The notes under the pieces: model-generated
What the model was told of the DNA's origin: nothing
What the model saw: only the letters and a program-made list of their open reading frames with translations
Databases searched by the model: none
Assembly: GCA_038226175.1 (NCBI GenBank)
Contig: JBBRQP010000066.1
Coordinates: forward strand, 1-15,517
Direction: 5' to 3'
Origin: JBBRQP01 sp038226175
GTDB taxonomy: Bacteria; Cyanobacteriota; Cyanobacteriia; Gloeobacterales; Anthocerotibacteraceae
DNA length: 15,517 nt
Translations under genes and position numbers: made by a program
Shown here: positions 1 through 7,521 of the stretch, one piece after another
How the letters are laid out: each line of letters begins with the position of its first letter
Numbering within the stretch: the stretch's first letter is position 1

Positions 1-239
1 CCACTAATGCCATTGAATCGGTAAATATGACCTTGCGCAAAGTACTACGCAACCATCGGGCATTTCCCACCGATGAATCAGCCCTCAAAGTCATTTACTT
101 GGCGATTCAGAACCTATCGAAGAAGTGGACGATGCCTATCCGAGATTGGAAAGGAGCCTTGAATCGGTTTGCCATTGAGTTTGAAGGGAGGTTACCAATG
201 TGAGATTTCTACACTGACACAATCTTCTTGACATACCCC
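1..239 (+). mobile_element. Right end of an IS256-family insertion sequence
   Basis: This segment holds the 3' end of a transposase gene and about 36 bases after its stop. Host DNA resumes at about 240, where similarity to the intact hydrolase paralogue at 999-2996 begins. On the minus strand the junction reads GAT (the last conserved Asp codon) and then AGGGGTATGTCAAG, so the outer tip of the element is probably GGGTATGTCAAGAAG. IS256 elements end in imperfect inverted repeats and duplicate 8-9 bp of target; the other end lies outside the window, so neither the repeat nor the duplication can be checked. The exact edge is uncertain by one or two bases. Confidence 0.8.
3..203 (+). CDS. IS256-family transposase, C-terminal part (5' end outside window)
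   Basis: The frame is open from the window edge to TGA at 201-203, giving 66 residues that begin TNAIESVNMTLRKVLRNH. The pattern TNxIExxNxxLR is the signature around the last acidic residue of the DDE catalytic triad in IS256/mutator transposases, so the Glu five residues in is probably catalytic. The rest, including KVIYLAIQNLSKKW and RDWKGALNRFAIEFEGRL, matches the usual C-terminal helical tail and stop of the family. It would cut and join DNA at the element's ends. Whether the whole gene is intact cannot be seen. The family call is from remembered motifs. Confidence 0.88.
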   Translation, partial: TNAIESVNMTLRKVLRNHRAFPTDESALKVIYLAIQNLSKKWTMPIRDWKGALNRFAIEFEGRLPM

Positions 240-900
240 TATCTAACACCACCGACCGTACTTTGTCTGAATGACGAGCGGTAAAAGTTTGACTAAAATA
301 AGTCCCATAGGAATCGCCATAGAGGTCAACTTTTCCTGTTTGTAAGCTATCCAACACCGCTGCTAGGTCATCGGTAGCAAGCGCTGTACCATACAAGTCA
401 GAACGCTCACCTAGCTGCGCACCGCACTGGGCGATATGACTTAAGGTAATGATTGGGTTTAGTTGCAAGGGTGGACAGTCAATCACCTGAGATTTACCCG
501 TACCTCGATTATCCACCAGTAGTAAATTACGGTGATTGAGTAATGGTTTAAACAGGGTCAAATATTCTAAATAACTCCCCGTACTCGGATAGCCCGGTCC
601 CCCTTCGACCGCCACAATCGTACCCAGCGCCGGATGCGCTTGATCTTGACGAGGATAATATTCAAAGCCAATCGGTAGTGAACCGCTAACTTCCCCAGTC
701 GGATCAAAAGGGCGGTTTAGTTGACCATAATAGGCTGGAACACCTGCACATTGTGGGAGTAATAGATTGCCAACCGCGATGTAAGTCTGCGTGGGTTGAG
801 AAATTTCTGCTGCTAACCTGGGTTTAGGCCATGGTTTCGCCTCAGCCGTGGTGAATAGGCAAGCTAATAGGCTCAAGCAAATATAGAGACGTAACGTCAT
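240..900 (-). pseudogene. Alpha/beta-hydrolase paralogue, cut off by the IS256 insertion
   Basis: This is the first 220 residues of a secreted alpha/beta hydrolase closely related to the complete gene at 999-2996. I take the ATG at 900 as start because it is followed at once by a signal peptide (MTLRLYICLSLLACLFTTAEA); the upstream in-frame ATG at 966 would put 22 residues before it. The GGPG oxyanion segment (about 100-103), the DNRGTG turn (130-135) and the nucleophile elbow GDSYG with Ser197 are present. Similarity stops abruptly after RSVVLD (Asp220), where the frame enters insertion-sequence DNA and runs on with unrelated codons to a stop at 136. The catalytic Asp, His and TAP-like C-terminal domain are therefore lost from this copy. 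Its missing part may lie beyond the insertion sequence, outside the window. Probably non-functional. Confidence 0.82.
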
Positions 901-998
901 GACCAGATTTCCAAGAGACGTTGGTTGGGAGTATAGGTTGGGCAAGCCTAGAACGTCAAGTTGCAACTGAACAGTACAGTTGATATGGCAACTTTACC

Positions 999-2996
999 CT
1001 AGGGTGCAGGCATCACCGCCTCAATAGCCCGACCACCGATTGTGCCAGTGACTGTTGCTAGTGCCTGGGGTTGGCGATCCTGCCATTGGATAGTGAGCGT
1101 TCCCGTTGGGGTTTCCGAACCACTGAGTTTGACCTGAGCGGTGACCAAGCCCGTATTATAATCCCAATCAAGGGTACCGGAAGCCTCAACACCCGCAATC
1201 CACGCCAAGTGATCGAGCGCGTAATGGAAAACATAACCTTGGGAAGTGTAGCCGAATTTGCCCCCGCGTAAGCCCACACCCGTATAGTCCTGGTTCATCC
1301 ACCACCGCGCTACCACATCGCCAGCGGCGAGGGTTGCGGCGGTAACCCGTTGTAAGTCTTCGGTTGTACCTGTGTTACCTGTTATGGCTGTTGCTGCTGG
1401 AAGTTGATCTAACCTCGTGGCAAAGGTCGGAACCGTGCGCACTTCGGTGATTTTGGCAGCACAGGCCGTATCACCCGGGCTTAGAGTATCGACAAAACGT
1501 CGTACAATCTCGGCCGCACAGTGATCCCGGTCAAATACTGCCGTGACATGGAAACTATTTGCCACCAAAACTTGTTGCCCATTCGGGAAAAAGCTTGCGG
1601 TAGTGCGTCCATCGGGAGGTGCCGTTAATGAATCTAATTCTCCAGATAGCACCAGGGTCGGCGCGGTGGTAAATTGCGCACCATCAGGGATCGGCTTAGT
1701 CGGTGGATGGGCAGCGGATGGCACAGGCCACGATAGACATAGATCCAACAAACTGTAATCTAAGGGCTGTTGGTTATATTCGGCAATCGTAAAGGGCGCG
1801 TAGACTTCGGGATCGGTGATCATTTTGCGGGCAATTGCAGCATTACGCTGACGGTAGCGGACTTCTGGCGGAGCAGTCATGTCATAGATCTGGTCATAGT
1901 CGGTACAGCTTACCGCCGTAAATAAACCAGTACTATAATATTTGGGGTCACGAGCAGGATCTCGCGAATCGGCAATTGTGTTATTTTCTGCGATTAAGCG
2001 TAGTAAGGGTGCAGTATCTCCATAGGCCAAATAAGCCCGCGTTGCTGCATCTAATTCCCGAAACACAACCGGCCCGGTCGCATTACCACTCATCAGATAG
2101 GACAGACTCACAGCGTTGAGAGTCACAGATTTGAGGTCACCATTACCGTCATAGGCTTGTCCCGTGATCGGGGTGACCCGAATTTGATCGATTAGTTTGG
2201 TAATCCGCTCAATCGATGTCCCCGGCAGATTACGACAGTTACTATTGCGTTCACAGGTGACATTAAAGGCGCGGCGCATCGTCGGGGCATCGAAGGGATA
2301 CCAAGGCGATGAATTTGGCACTTGATAAGCACTGTCCAGCACGACTGAGCGTAATTTGTCTGGGTGGCGCGCAGCAAAGGTTTGACCAAAATAGGTGCCA
2401 TAGGAGTCGCCATAGAGGTCAACTTTGCCTGTTTGCAAAGTATCTAAGACCGCTGCTAAATCATCCGCTGCGAGTCCTGTGCCATAGAGGTCAGCCCGAT
2501 TACCGAGAGATTGACCACATTGCCCCGTATTTCTCACCGTCAAGGTCGGTGCAGTTTGTAACTGGACACAGTCAATAACTTGAGAATGACCCGTACCTCG
2601 ATTATCCACCAACAGTAAATTACGGTGATTGAGTAATGGTTTAAACAGGGTCAAATATTCTAAATAACTCCCCGTACTCGGATAGCCCGGTCCCCCTTCG
2701 ACCGCCACAATCGTACCCAGCGCCGGATGCGCCTGATCTTGTCGGGGATAATATTCGAACCGAATCGGAATCGAACCCGCGACTTCACCCGCCGGATCAA
2801 AGGGGCGATTGAGTTGACCACAATAAGCAAGACCTTCGACACAGCGTTGGAGTGAGAGGGTGCCTACCTGTAATACCCCTTGAGTCAGCGTGGTTTTGGG
2901 CAAATTTGGTAAAGACTTGGCGTAAGTGGGAGCAATTAAAAGCCCAGTCAAGGCCAAGGTAGAGAAAACACGGGATAACAGCATGAAGAGTCTCAT
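999..2996 (-). CDS. Secreted alpha/beta hydrolase with TAP-like C-terminal domain (putative tripeptidyl aminopeptidase/proline iminopeptidase type)
   Basis: The product is 665 residues with an N-terminal signal peptide (about residues 1-26, ending APTYA). The alpha/beta-hydrolase core has VEGGPG (99-104) as oxyanion segment, DNRGTG (131-136), the nucleophile elbow GDSYG with Ser198, a probable acid in SGELDSLTAP (Asp455) and a probable His in NSFHVTAVF (His483). This order and spacing fit the tripeptidyl-aminopeptidase/proline-iminopeptidase group, in which a cap domain lies between the serine and the Asp/His and a TAP-like domain carries the last two residues. About 150 further residues form an extra C-terminal domain I do not recognise. 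Expected place is the periplasm or outside the cell; peptidase activity is inferred, and an esterase is possible. It lies just after the atp genes and 98 bp before its truncated paralogue. The next in-frame ATG is at 2984. Confidence 0.82.
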   Translation of the reverse strand: MRLFMLLSRVFSTLALTGLLIAPTYAKSLPNLPKTTLTQGVLQVGTLSLQRCVEGLAYCGQLNRPFDPAGEVAGSIPIRFEYYPRQDQAHPALGTIVAVEGGPGYPSTGSYLEYLTLFKPLLNHRNLLLVDNRGTGHSQVIDCVQLQTAPTLTVRNTGQCGQSLGNRADLYGTGLAADDLAAVLDTLQTGKVDLYGDSYGTYFGQTFAARHPDKLRSVVLDSAYQVPNSSPWYPFDAPTMRRAFNVTCERNSNCRNLPGTSIERITKLIDQIRVTPITGQAYDGNGDLKSVTLNAVSLSYLMSGNATGPVVFRELDAATRAYLAYGDTAPLLRLIAENNTIADSRDPARDPKYYSTGLFTAVSCTDYDQIYDMTAPPEVRYRQRNAAIARKMITDPEVYAPFTIAEYNQQPLDYSLLDLCLSWPVPSAAHPPTKPIPDGAQFTTAPTLVLSGELDSLTAPPDGRTTASFFPNGQQVLVANSFHVTAVFDRDHCAAEIVRRFVDTLSPGDTACAAKITEVRTVPTFATRLDQLPAATAITGNTGTTEDLQRVTAATLAAGDVVARWWMNQDYTGVGLRGGKFGYTSQGYVFHYALDHLAWIAGVEASGTLDWDYNTGLVTAQVKLSGSETPTGTLTIQWQDRQPQALATVTGTIGGRAIEAVMPAP

Positions 2997-3006
2997 AGAC
3001 TCTGTG

Positions 3007-3036
3007 AGTATAAGTCAGGCTACTGAGCAAGGGCAA
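3007..3036 (-). promoter_or_regulatory. Possible sigma-70-type promoter for the complete hydrolase gene
   Basis: On the minus strand TTGCCC (3031-3036) is followed after 18 bases by TATACT (3007-3012). The -10 matches consensus at 5 of 6 positions, the -35 less well. Transcription would start near 3000, only a few bases before the ATG at 2996, so the message would be almost leaderless or would use the ATG at 2984. If real, it uncouples the hydrolase from the atp operon. Tentative. Confidence 0.3.
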
Positions 3037-3092
3037 GATAATCTGGATATACAAGACGGGCCACTGCCCACCTTTTAGTTGATCAAATAGGT

Positions 3093-3647
3093 TTATGAGG
3101 CTGACAGTTGTAGAGCTAGCTGACGTAACTGACCGCGCAGACTCGCATCAATCACATCATCACCAAACCGCACAATCATGCCACCGAGTAATTCAGGATC
3201 GAGCTGGCATTTGAGCTCTACCCGTTCGGCCTTAGTTAAGGCCAGCAGGCGTTGTTGTAACTGATCTTTTTGTTCGTCGGTTAGTAGCACAGCTGAAATT
3301 ACTTCCGCTATCGTAGTTTTTTGGAGACCACGCAGGAGTTTTTGGAAAGCCTGACACACGTCTAACAAAAACATACTCCGGCGACGGTCAGTCAAAATCT
3401 GACAAAAGTTGAGGGTAAAAGGATGAATGTCTTGGGCAAACGCGCGGCTAAGTAGATCTTTTTTAACTTGAATCGCAATAACTGGGCTACCGAGTAAGGC
3501 TTGCAATTGCGGTTCACGTACCAAAACTTCTTCGACCAAGCTCAAGTCTTGACCAAAGCGTTCTAATAAATTTTGTTCTTTACCCAGACTCAATAACGCT
3601 TCAGCGTAGCGTTGACCAATCCTTCCGCCTAATTTACTATCCTGCAT
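3093..3647 (-). CDS. atpH: ATP synthase F1 subunit delta (OSCP)
   Basis: This is the delta subunit of the F1Fo-ATP synthase, which fastens the F1 head to the peripheral stalk (b and b'). The 184-residue length is normal. The N-terminal helical domain begins GGRIGQRYAEALLSLGKEQN, matching the usual R-YA-AL start of the family. The C-terminal part ends with the typical PELLGGMIVRFGDDVIDASLRGQLRQL segment (shown here only as pattern; key residues are the GG, the D-VIDAS and the SLR). Its ATG at 3647 lies inside the end of the b gene, overlapping it by 11 bases, which suggests translational coupling; an AGGGG sits 7 bases upstream. It is the last atp gene here; in most cyanobacteria atpA and atpC follow directly, but here the hydrolase gene does. 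Also called atpD in cyanobacterial literature. Confidence 0.95.
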   Translation of the reverse strand: MQDSKLGGRIGQRYAEALLSLGKEQNLLERFGQDLSLVEEVLVREPQLQALLGSPVIAIQVKKDLLSRAFAQDIHPFTLNFCQILTDRRRSMFLLDVCQAFQKLLRGLQKTTIAEVISAVLLTDEQKDQLQQRLLALTKAERVELKCQLDPELLGGMIVRFGDDVIDASLRGQLRQLALQLSAS

Positions 3648-4182
3648 TCTTTACCCCTAGTAGCGCGATCCCTTGGTCAATTAAGGCTTTTTGTTTATCA
3701 GCATCAATCAGCTGCGGCAGGTCGGTTTCAACTTTTTGGAAGGTTTGCTCCAAAGTCAAACGGCGTAACTGCGCCACCACCCGCTCACGTTCACTATCCA
3801 AATCTTTTTGGGCATCTTGACGCAGACGAGCAATTTCTTGCTCTACTTGTGCCAGGACTTGTTCGCTGACCCGTTTGGCATTTTCTTGCGCCCGAGCCCG
3901 GATTTGAGCCGCTTCGGTGGCAGCGTTAGCGAGGCTTTGTTTTTGGCGGTTGAGTTCTTGCTCTGCTTGAGTTTTGCGGGTTTCAACTTCTTGAATTTCC
4001 TGTTCAATCGTCTGACGACGTTCGCCTAGGAGTTTTTTCAGGAAGCCGCTACCCACATAAATCAATGCAGCCAAAACCACGGCAAAGTTGAGGAGATTAT
4101 TCTCTTTGATAAAGTCAAAGGGACTCCCGCCTTCAGTTGCCTCTGCAGTCTCTGCTGCTACCAGCCAAAAATTTTGCCACAC
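3637..4182 (-). CDS. atpF: ATP synthase Fo subunit b
   Basis: Subunit b of the peripheral stalk holds F1 against rotation. The protein has a short N-terminal segment, a single membrane span (about NLLNFAVVLAALIYVGSGFL) and then a long charged coiled coil rich in Glu, Gln, Arg and Lys to the end. The GERRQTIEQEIQEVETRKTQ segment is typical of cyanobacterial and chloroplast b. Both possible starts are GTG: one at 4188 and one at 4182. I choose 4182 (about 181 residues) because GAGG lies 9 bases before it, against only 3 before 4188. It follows the b' gene at a short distance and overlaps the delta gene by 11 bases. The pair b plus b', not two identical b subunits, is characteristic of photosynthetic bacteria and plastids. 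Confidence 0.93.
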   Translation of the reverse strand: MWQNFWLVAAETAEATEGGSPFDFIKENNLLNFAVVLAALIYVGSGFLKKLLGERRQTIEQEIQEVETRKTQAEQELNRQKQSLANAATEAAQIRARAQENAKRVSEQVLAQVEQEIARLRQDAQKDLDSERERVVAQLRRLTLEQTFQKVETDLPQLIDADKQKALIDQGIALLGVKNAG

Positions 4183-4209
4183 GTCCACTGCCCTCGATCA
4201 CGTTGCTAT

Positions 4210-4704
4210 TTATCGGGTTGCCAAGAGTTTGCTGGTGATCTGCGCACTCAAGGCATTAACTTCTTGCGGCAAGTTTGCTAAGGCTACGGCCTTCGCCTGC
4301 TGTACTTCCGCACGGGCAGATTCAAGCCGAGCTTGGGCTTCTTGTTGTACTTGGGCTAGACGGTCTGCCCGAATTTTTTGGGCATCGGTCTCAGCTTGGG
4401 CAATCAGGTCTTGCGCTTCACGGCGGGTATCTACCAACTGCGCTTCGTAGTCCGTTGCCAATTTTTTCGCCTCTTCCAGCCGTTGTTGGGCGGTCGCACG
4501 ATTAGTCAAGATGTAAGTTTGTCGTTCTTCAATAACCTTTTGAATAGGTTTGTAGAAGACAAAATTAAGCACCAAAACCAACACGAAAAAATTGATGATT
4601 TGCACAAACATCGTGCCATTGAGACACAATAAGCCCGCTGGACAAAAGGGGCCGCGTGGGTAACCGCCCAGAGTTTCAGCCCCCAGAAGTAACTGCCAGA
4701 TCAT
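4210..4704 (-). CDS. atpG: ATP synthase Fo subunit b' (b-prime)
   Basis: This is the second, diverged b-type subunit, which pairs with b to form the peripheral stalk. The 164-residue protein has a hydrophobic span at about residues 32-51 (MFVQIINFFVLVLVLNFVFY) followed by KPIQKVIEERQTYI, the family's usual transition to the cytoplasmic helix, then an Ala/Gln/Glu/Arg-rich coiled coil. The first 25 residues (including YPRGPFCPAGLLCLNG) look less conserved than the rest. The ATG at 4704 is supported by AAGGG 7 bases upstream. Only 3 bases separate it from the stop of the c-subunit gene, consistent with one transcript. The symbol atpF2 is also used. Confidence 0.92.
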   Translation of the reverse strand: MIWQLLLGAETLGGYPRGPFCPAGLLCLNGTMFVQIINFFVLVLVLNFVFYKPIQKVIEERQTYILTNRATAQQRLEEAKKLATDYEAQLVDTRREAQDLIAQAETDAQKIRADRLAQVQQEAQARLESARAEVQQAKAVALANLPQEVNALSAQITSKLLATR

Positions 4705-4707
4705 GAT

Positions 4708-4971
4708 TTAGCCCTTCAGAAGCCCGGGGAGACCACCCAGTGTGACAAACAACAAAATTAGTGCAACCACCAAACCATAGATGGTGAGAGTTTCCATGAA
4801 AGCCAAGGAGAGCAAGAGCGTACCACGCAATTTGCCTTCTGCTTCTGGTTGACGAGCAATCCCTTCAAGGGCTTTACCGGCGGCATTACCTTGACCAATA
4901 CCAGGGCCGATAGCGGCTAAGCCGACGGCTAGACCCGCCCCAACCAAACATCCTGCAACTGCGATATCCAT
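4708..4971 (-). CDS. atpE: ATP synthase Fo subunit c
   Basis: This is the proteolipid that forms the rotating c-ring. It is a two-helix hairpin: a Gly/Ala-rich first helix (GAGLAVGLAAIGPGIGQG), the polar loop ARQPEAEGK and a second helix with the proton-binding Glu60 in LAFMETLTIYG. I choose the ATG at 4971 (87 residues) because GGAG lies 8 bases upstream. The ATG at 4977 is only 2 bases from that site, and the ATG at 5013, which overlaps the stop of the a gene, would add a charged 14-residue extension not usual in this subunit. The C-terminus (VTLGGLPGLLKG) runs several residues beyond the common 81-82-residue cyanobacterial form. Also called atpH in cyanobacteria. Confidence 0.95.
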   Translation of the reverse strand: MDIAVAGCLVGAGLAVGLAAIGPGIGQGNAAGKALEGIARQPEAEGKLRGTLLLSLAFMETLTIYGLVVALILLFVTLGGLPGLLKG

Positions 4972-5009
4972 GTTCATGACTCCATTAGATGGGTAAAAAA
5001 AGTGGTCTC

Positions 5010-5765
5010 TCAATCATGGTGATGAGAATCCACGGCGTGATGACCTTCCTCGATGGCCTCTCCGATATACGAAGCGGTCAGCGTAGCGAAGATCAAAGCT
5101 TGGATGGCGCTAGTAAACAAAAACAGCACCATAAAGGGAATAGGGACGATGAACGGAACCAAGAGTAGAAATACTCCAAGCACCAATTCTTCGGCTAAGA
5201 CGTTCCCGAAAAGACGGAAGGTAAGCGACATAATGCGCGCAAAGACTTCAATAATTTTGAGGGGTAAAAAAGCCGGATTGGGCATAATAAAAAACTTAAA
5301 GAAACTCAGGCCGGCGGTTTTGAACCCAGCATAAAAGAAGCTGACGATGGCAATCAAGGCCAGACCCAAGGTCGTATTGACATCGTTAGAGGGCGTGGTC
5401 AGTTCGCCACCAGGGATATGTATGACCCTGATGGGTAGTTGTCCTAGCCAGTTTGCCGAAAAAACAAACAGGAAAATCGTACCAATCAAGGGCACATAGG
5501 GCTTGTAGTCCTTGGCACCGATTTGGTCACGGGCAATACCAGAAACAAAGTCCATGCCATATTCCAAGAATCCTTGCAGTCCACTTGGCACCCGTTCGAG
5601 TTTGCGTGTCCCCACAAAACACAAGATGATCACCACACTCATGGCAATCCAAGTGGTAACGACGGTTTCGCCATGTACCGTAAATCCAGCAATGTCCCAA
5701 TCCCAGTGTTTGCCGACTTCGAGGGCAGCTAAGGGCAAGGTTGGTAAGGCATTCAAGGCAAGCAT
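5010..5765 (-). CDS. atpB: ATP synthase Fo subunit a
   Basis: Subunit a forms the proton half-channels against the c-ring in the thylakoid or plasma membrane. The 251-residue protein has five to six hydrophobic segments. The essential arginine is in LTFRLFGNVLAEE (Arg184), and the second half ends with the usual TSAIQALIFATLTASYIGEA helix. The motif SANWLGQLP (about 103-111) is also family-typical. The C-terminal tail is His-rich (EEGHHAVDSHHHD), which is longer than in many cyanobacteria. It starts 22 bases after the subunit I gene. Its stop codon overlaps an upstream ATG of the c gene, but the better c start is 39 bases on. Confidence 0.95.
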   Translation of the reverse strand: MLALNALPTLPLAALEVGKHWDWDIAGFTVHGETVVTTWIAMSVVIILCFVGTRKLERVPSGLQGFLEYGMDFVSGIARDQIGAKDYKPYVPLIGTIFLFVFSANWLGQLPIRVIHIPGGELTTPSNDVNTTLGLALIAIVSFFYAGFKTAGLSFFKFFIMPNPAFLPLKIIEVFARIMSLTFRLFGNVLAEELVLGVFLLLVPFIVPIPFMVLFLFTSAIQALIFATLTASYIGEAIEEGHHAVDSHHHD

Positions 5766-5787
5766 GGTTCACCCGACAAGTAAAAAG

Positions 5788-6189
5788 TTAACGCAAAGCA
5801 TCACGGTACATAAACCAAAGTGCATCACCCAAAATAGCTACTTTTAGAGTCATAAACCCCAAAAATGTTGGTACGACTTGGAGCATGTTTAGCTTGATGG
5901 AAATGGCAAATACTAACCCGACAACCAGCAGCCGTAGGCCACCAACCCGGTCTTTTTGCACCCCTAGACTAGCGACGGCTTTTCCTAAGAGGTAAAAGTA
6001 CATCATGCCGGCCAAGGCTCCCAACAAATAACTAATCGCTACATTCAAAGAATAAAGAACATAGGTTGCGGGAAATAGAACAGCGGTTAAAACCACCATC
6101 ACCAACAAAAGTCGCCGTTGCAAATCATAATAATCTGCCATGGGGGACGCAGCTGGCTGGCTGTCCGTGCTCTGTAACCCTTCAACCAA
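5788..6189 (-). CDS. atpI: ATP synthase subunit I (assembly protein of the c-ring)
   Basis: Subunit I is a small membrane protein encoded first in atp operons and thought to help c-ring assembly; it is not a permanent part of the enzyme. Four hydrophobic segments can be seen after ADYYDLQRRLLL, and NVAISYLLGALAGMMYFYLL and VVPTFLGFMTLK match the cyanobacterial pattern. The open frame begins at an ATG at 6252 with no ribosome-binding site. I prefer the TTG at 6189, 7 bases after GGGAG, giving a protein of about 133 residues; the ATG at 6141, just before the conserved part, lacks such a site. It is the first gene of the cluster, 22 bases ahead of the a subunit gene. Weak sequence conservation is normal for this family. 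Confidence 0.85.
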   Translation of the reverse strand: MVEGLQSTDSQPAASPMADYYDLQRRLLLVMVVLTAVLFPATYVLYSLNVAISYLLGALAGMMYFYLLGKAVASLGVQKDRVGGLRLLVVGLVFAISIKLNMLQVVPTFLGFMTLKVAILGDALWFMYRDALR

Positions 6190-6252
6190 GACCTTACTCC
6201 CGAATGCCGAACACTTAGATTCGTATTCAAGATACCATAGTTGTCGCAACAT

Positions 6253-6415
6253 TATTTAATGTTTTCTGAAGATTCCTAGAGATGACACAGAGTTTGTATA
6301 AGGCTAGGGTCATGACATGAAGGGGTCTTTTATAGGTTCATAAATTGCAATGTGATGGGCTTGATAGAACCTCACAATCGGGATTTCTCATTATGAAACA
6401 TCAAAAAATCTTGAC
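6253..6415. other. Gap upstream of the atp cluster; no firm promoter seen
   Basis: This stretch should carry the promoter of the atp genes and any terminator of the decayed gene at 6416-7409. On the minus strand it is AT-rich, with boxes such as TATAAA and TATACA, but none has a well-spaced -35. There is no clear hairpin followed by a T run. I call no site. Confidence 0.4.
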
Positions 6416-7409
6416 TTAGAAACTAAATCGTAGGGATGCGTCTAGACTACCAATGCCTTGGGCGGGGGCTTCGTTGTTGGTGAAACCTAAGGCGTTAATC
6501 TTGACGGTCGCTGTAGCAAAGTAACGGTAACCGACCTGTAGAGCTAGATTTTCGACCAAATCAACCGCTACGCCGACTTTCAGCTGATAGGCAAAGTTGC
6601 CTGCGGTGAAAGCATTGATAATTGGTGTATTGCCAGCAAATAGTGTCCCAAAGGAGTACGTATTAAAGCCAAAGCCTGCTCCCACGTGGGGCGTGAAGGC
6701 AGAGTCATTGACAAAATAGTAGTAGCCGTTAAACATTACAGCGTAGTTTTCGATATTAGTCGAGCCAGCAGCGAGTGGCGTAAGCGTTGTCGCAACCGGG
6801 ACAGGGGCTGGTATGTGTTGGGTTGTAAATGTAAGATCTACTACGCCAGTCTTGTTGTTAACGGTTGAGATTCTACCACTGGCAGTTTCTGTGGTGATGT
6901 CAGTGGTGGTCAGAATAACATTTGGGTTAGAGAGTGAAATCGTGCTTTTGAAGTATGCAAATTCAACATCTGCCCGAAAATTAGGGCTGAAGCGATAGCC
7001 TAGGGCTACACTGAGACCATAGCCACTGCCAACATTGAGGATTGTATTTGGTGCTAATGTCACTACTTCTTTTCTGGCTAGAGTCTGCTGATAGGTCGCT
7101 GGTGAGTTAACGAACACAGTAACATTAGGGTGTGAGGAAGGGAAAGCGTAAGGGCAGGTAACCGTACTAGGACAAGGAAGATTATCTAGGGTAAAGGTCG
7201 AGGGCTTTGCTAAATTAGGATCGCCATTTAGTGTTGGGACACCGCTGAGAGAATTAGTCCCGCCACCAACTATAAGGTAACACTTTTATTTAAATTTATT
7301 AGGCTTTTGCAAATCTGCTACTGAGGTGGAAATAGGTTATGCTATAGCAGCGCAAGTCACAGGTAACACTCAGTAATAGTAGAGCGAATAGCAACATCTG
7401 CTTGTGCAT
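6416..7409 (-). pseudogene. Outer-membrane beta-barrel protein, decayed 5' end
   Basis: The long frame 6416-7117 (starting with GTG) encodes alternating strands of a small porin-like beta-barrel, for example SGYGLSVALGYRFSPNFRAD, NYAVMFNGYYYF, FTPHVGAGFGFNTYSF and ENLALQVGYRYF. It ends in LRFSF, the terminal aromatic residue used by outer-membrane assembly. It has no signal peptide. Reading upstream in the same frame, the barrel continues (CYLIVGGGTNSLSG) to a TAA at 7286-7288, then NKF, ADLQ and similar codons to another TAA at 7337-7339, then VLPVTCAAIA, which looks like the end of a signal peptide. The start of that peptide (ATG at 7409, MHKQMLLFALLLLS) is one frame away, with the shift near 7368-7372. 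One frameshift and two nonsense codons mark a broken gene. An alternative is a functional shorter protein without export, which is implausible for a barrel. Confidence 0.7.
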
Positions 7410-7521
7410 GGGATAACAGGTAAAGTCGGTTAGCTTATGGTACGAAAATATGACCACCCAAGAGTTAAAAAGAGTTTAAGGATTAGCTTACTTGAAGTGC
7501 GTTCTACCCCAAAAGTCTCGA

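Noticed and set aside
136..966. A single 276-residue open frame covering the truncated hydrolase
   Set aside because: The last 34 codons come from insertion-sequence DNA and the first 22 precede the signal peptide; it is a chance fusion and is reported as a pseudogene 240-900.
2997..3092. Terminator of the atp cluster
   Set aside because: Only a 4-bp stem (GGGC/GCCC) near 3063-3074 without a T run is visible.
4978..5013. A 101-residue form of the c subunit starting inside the end of the a gene
   Set aside because: The added residues are charged and unlike the family, and the ribosome-binding site favours the ATG at 4971.
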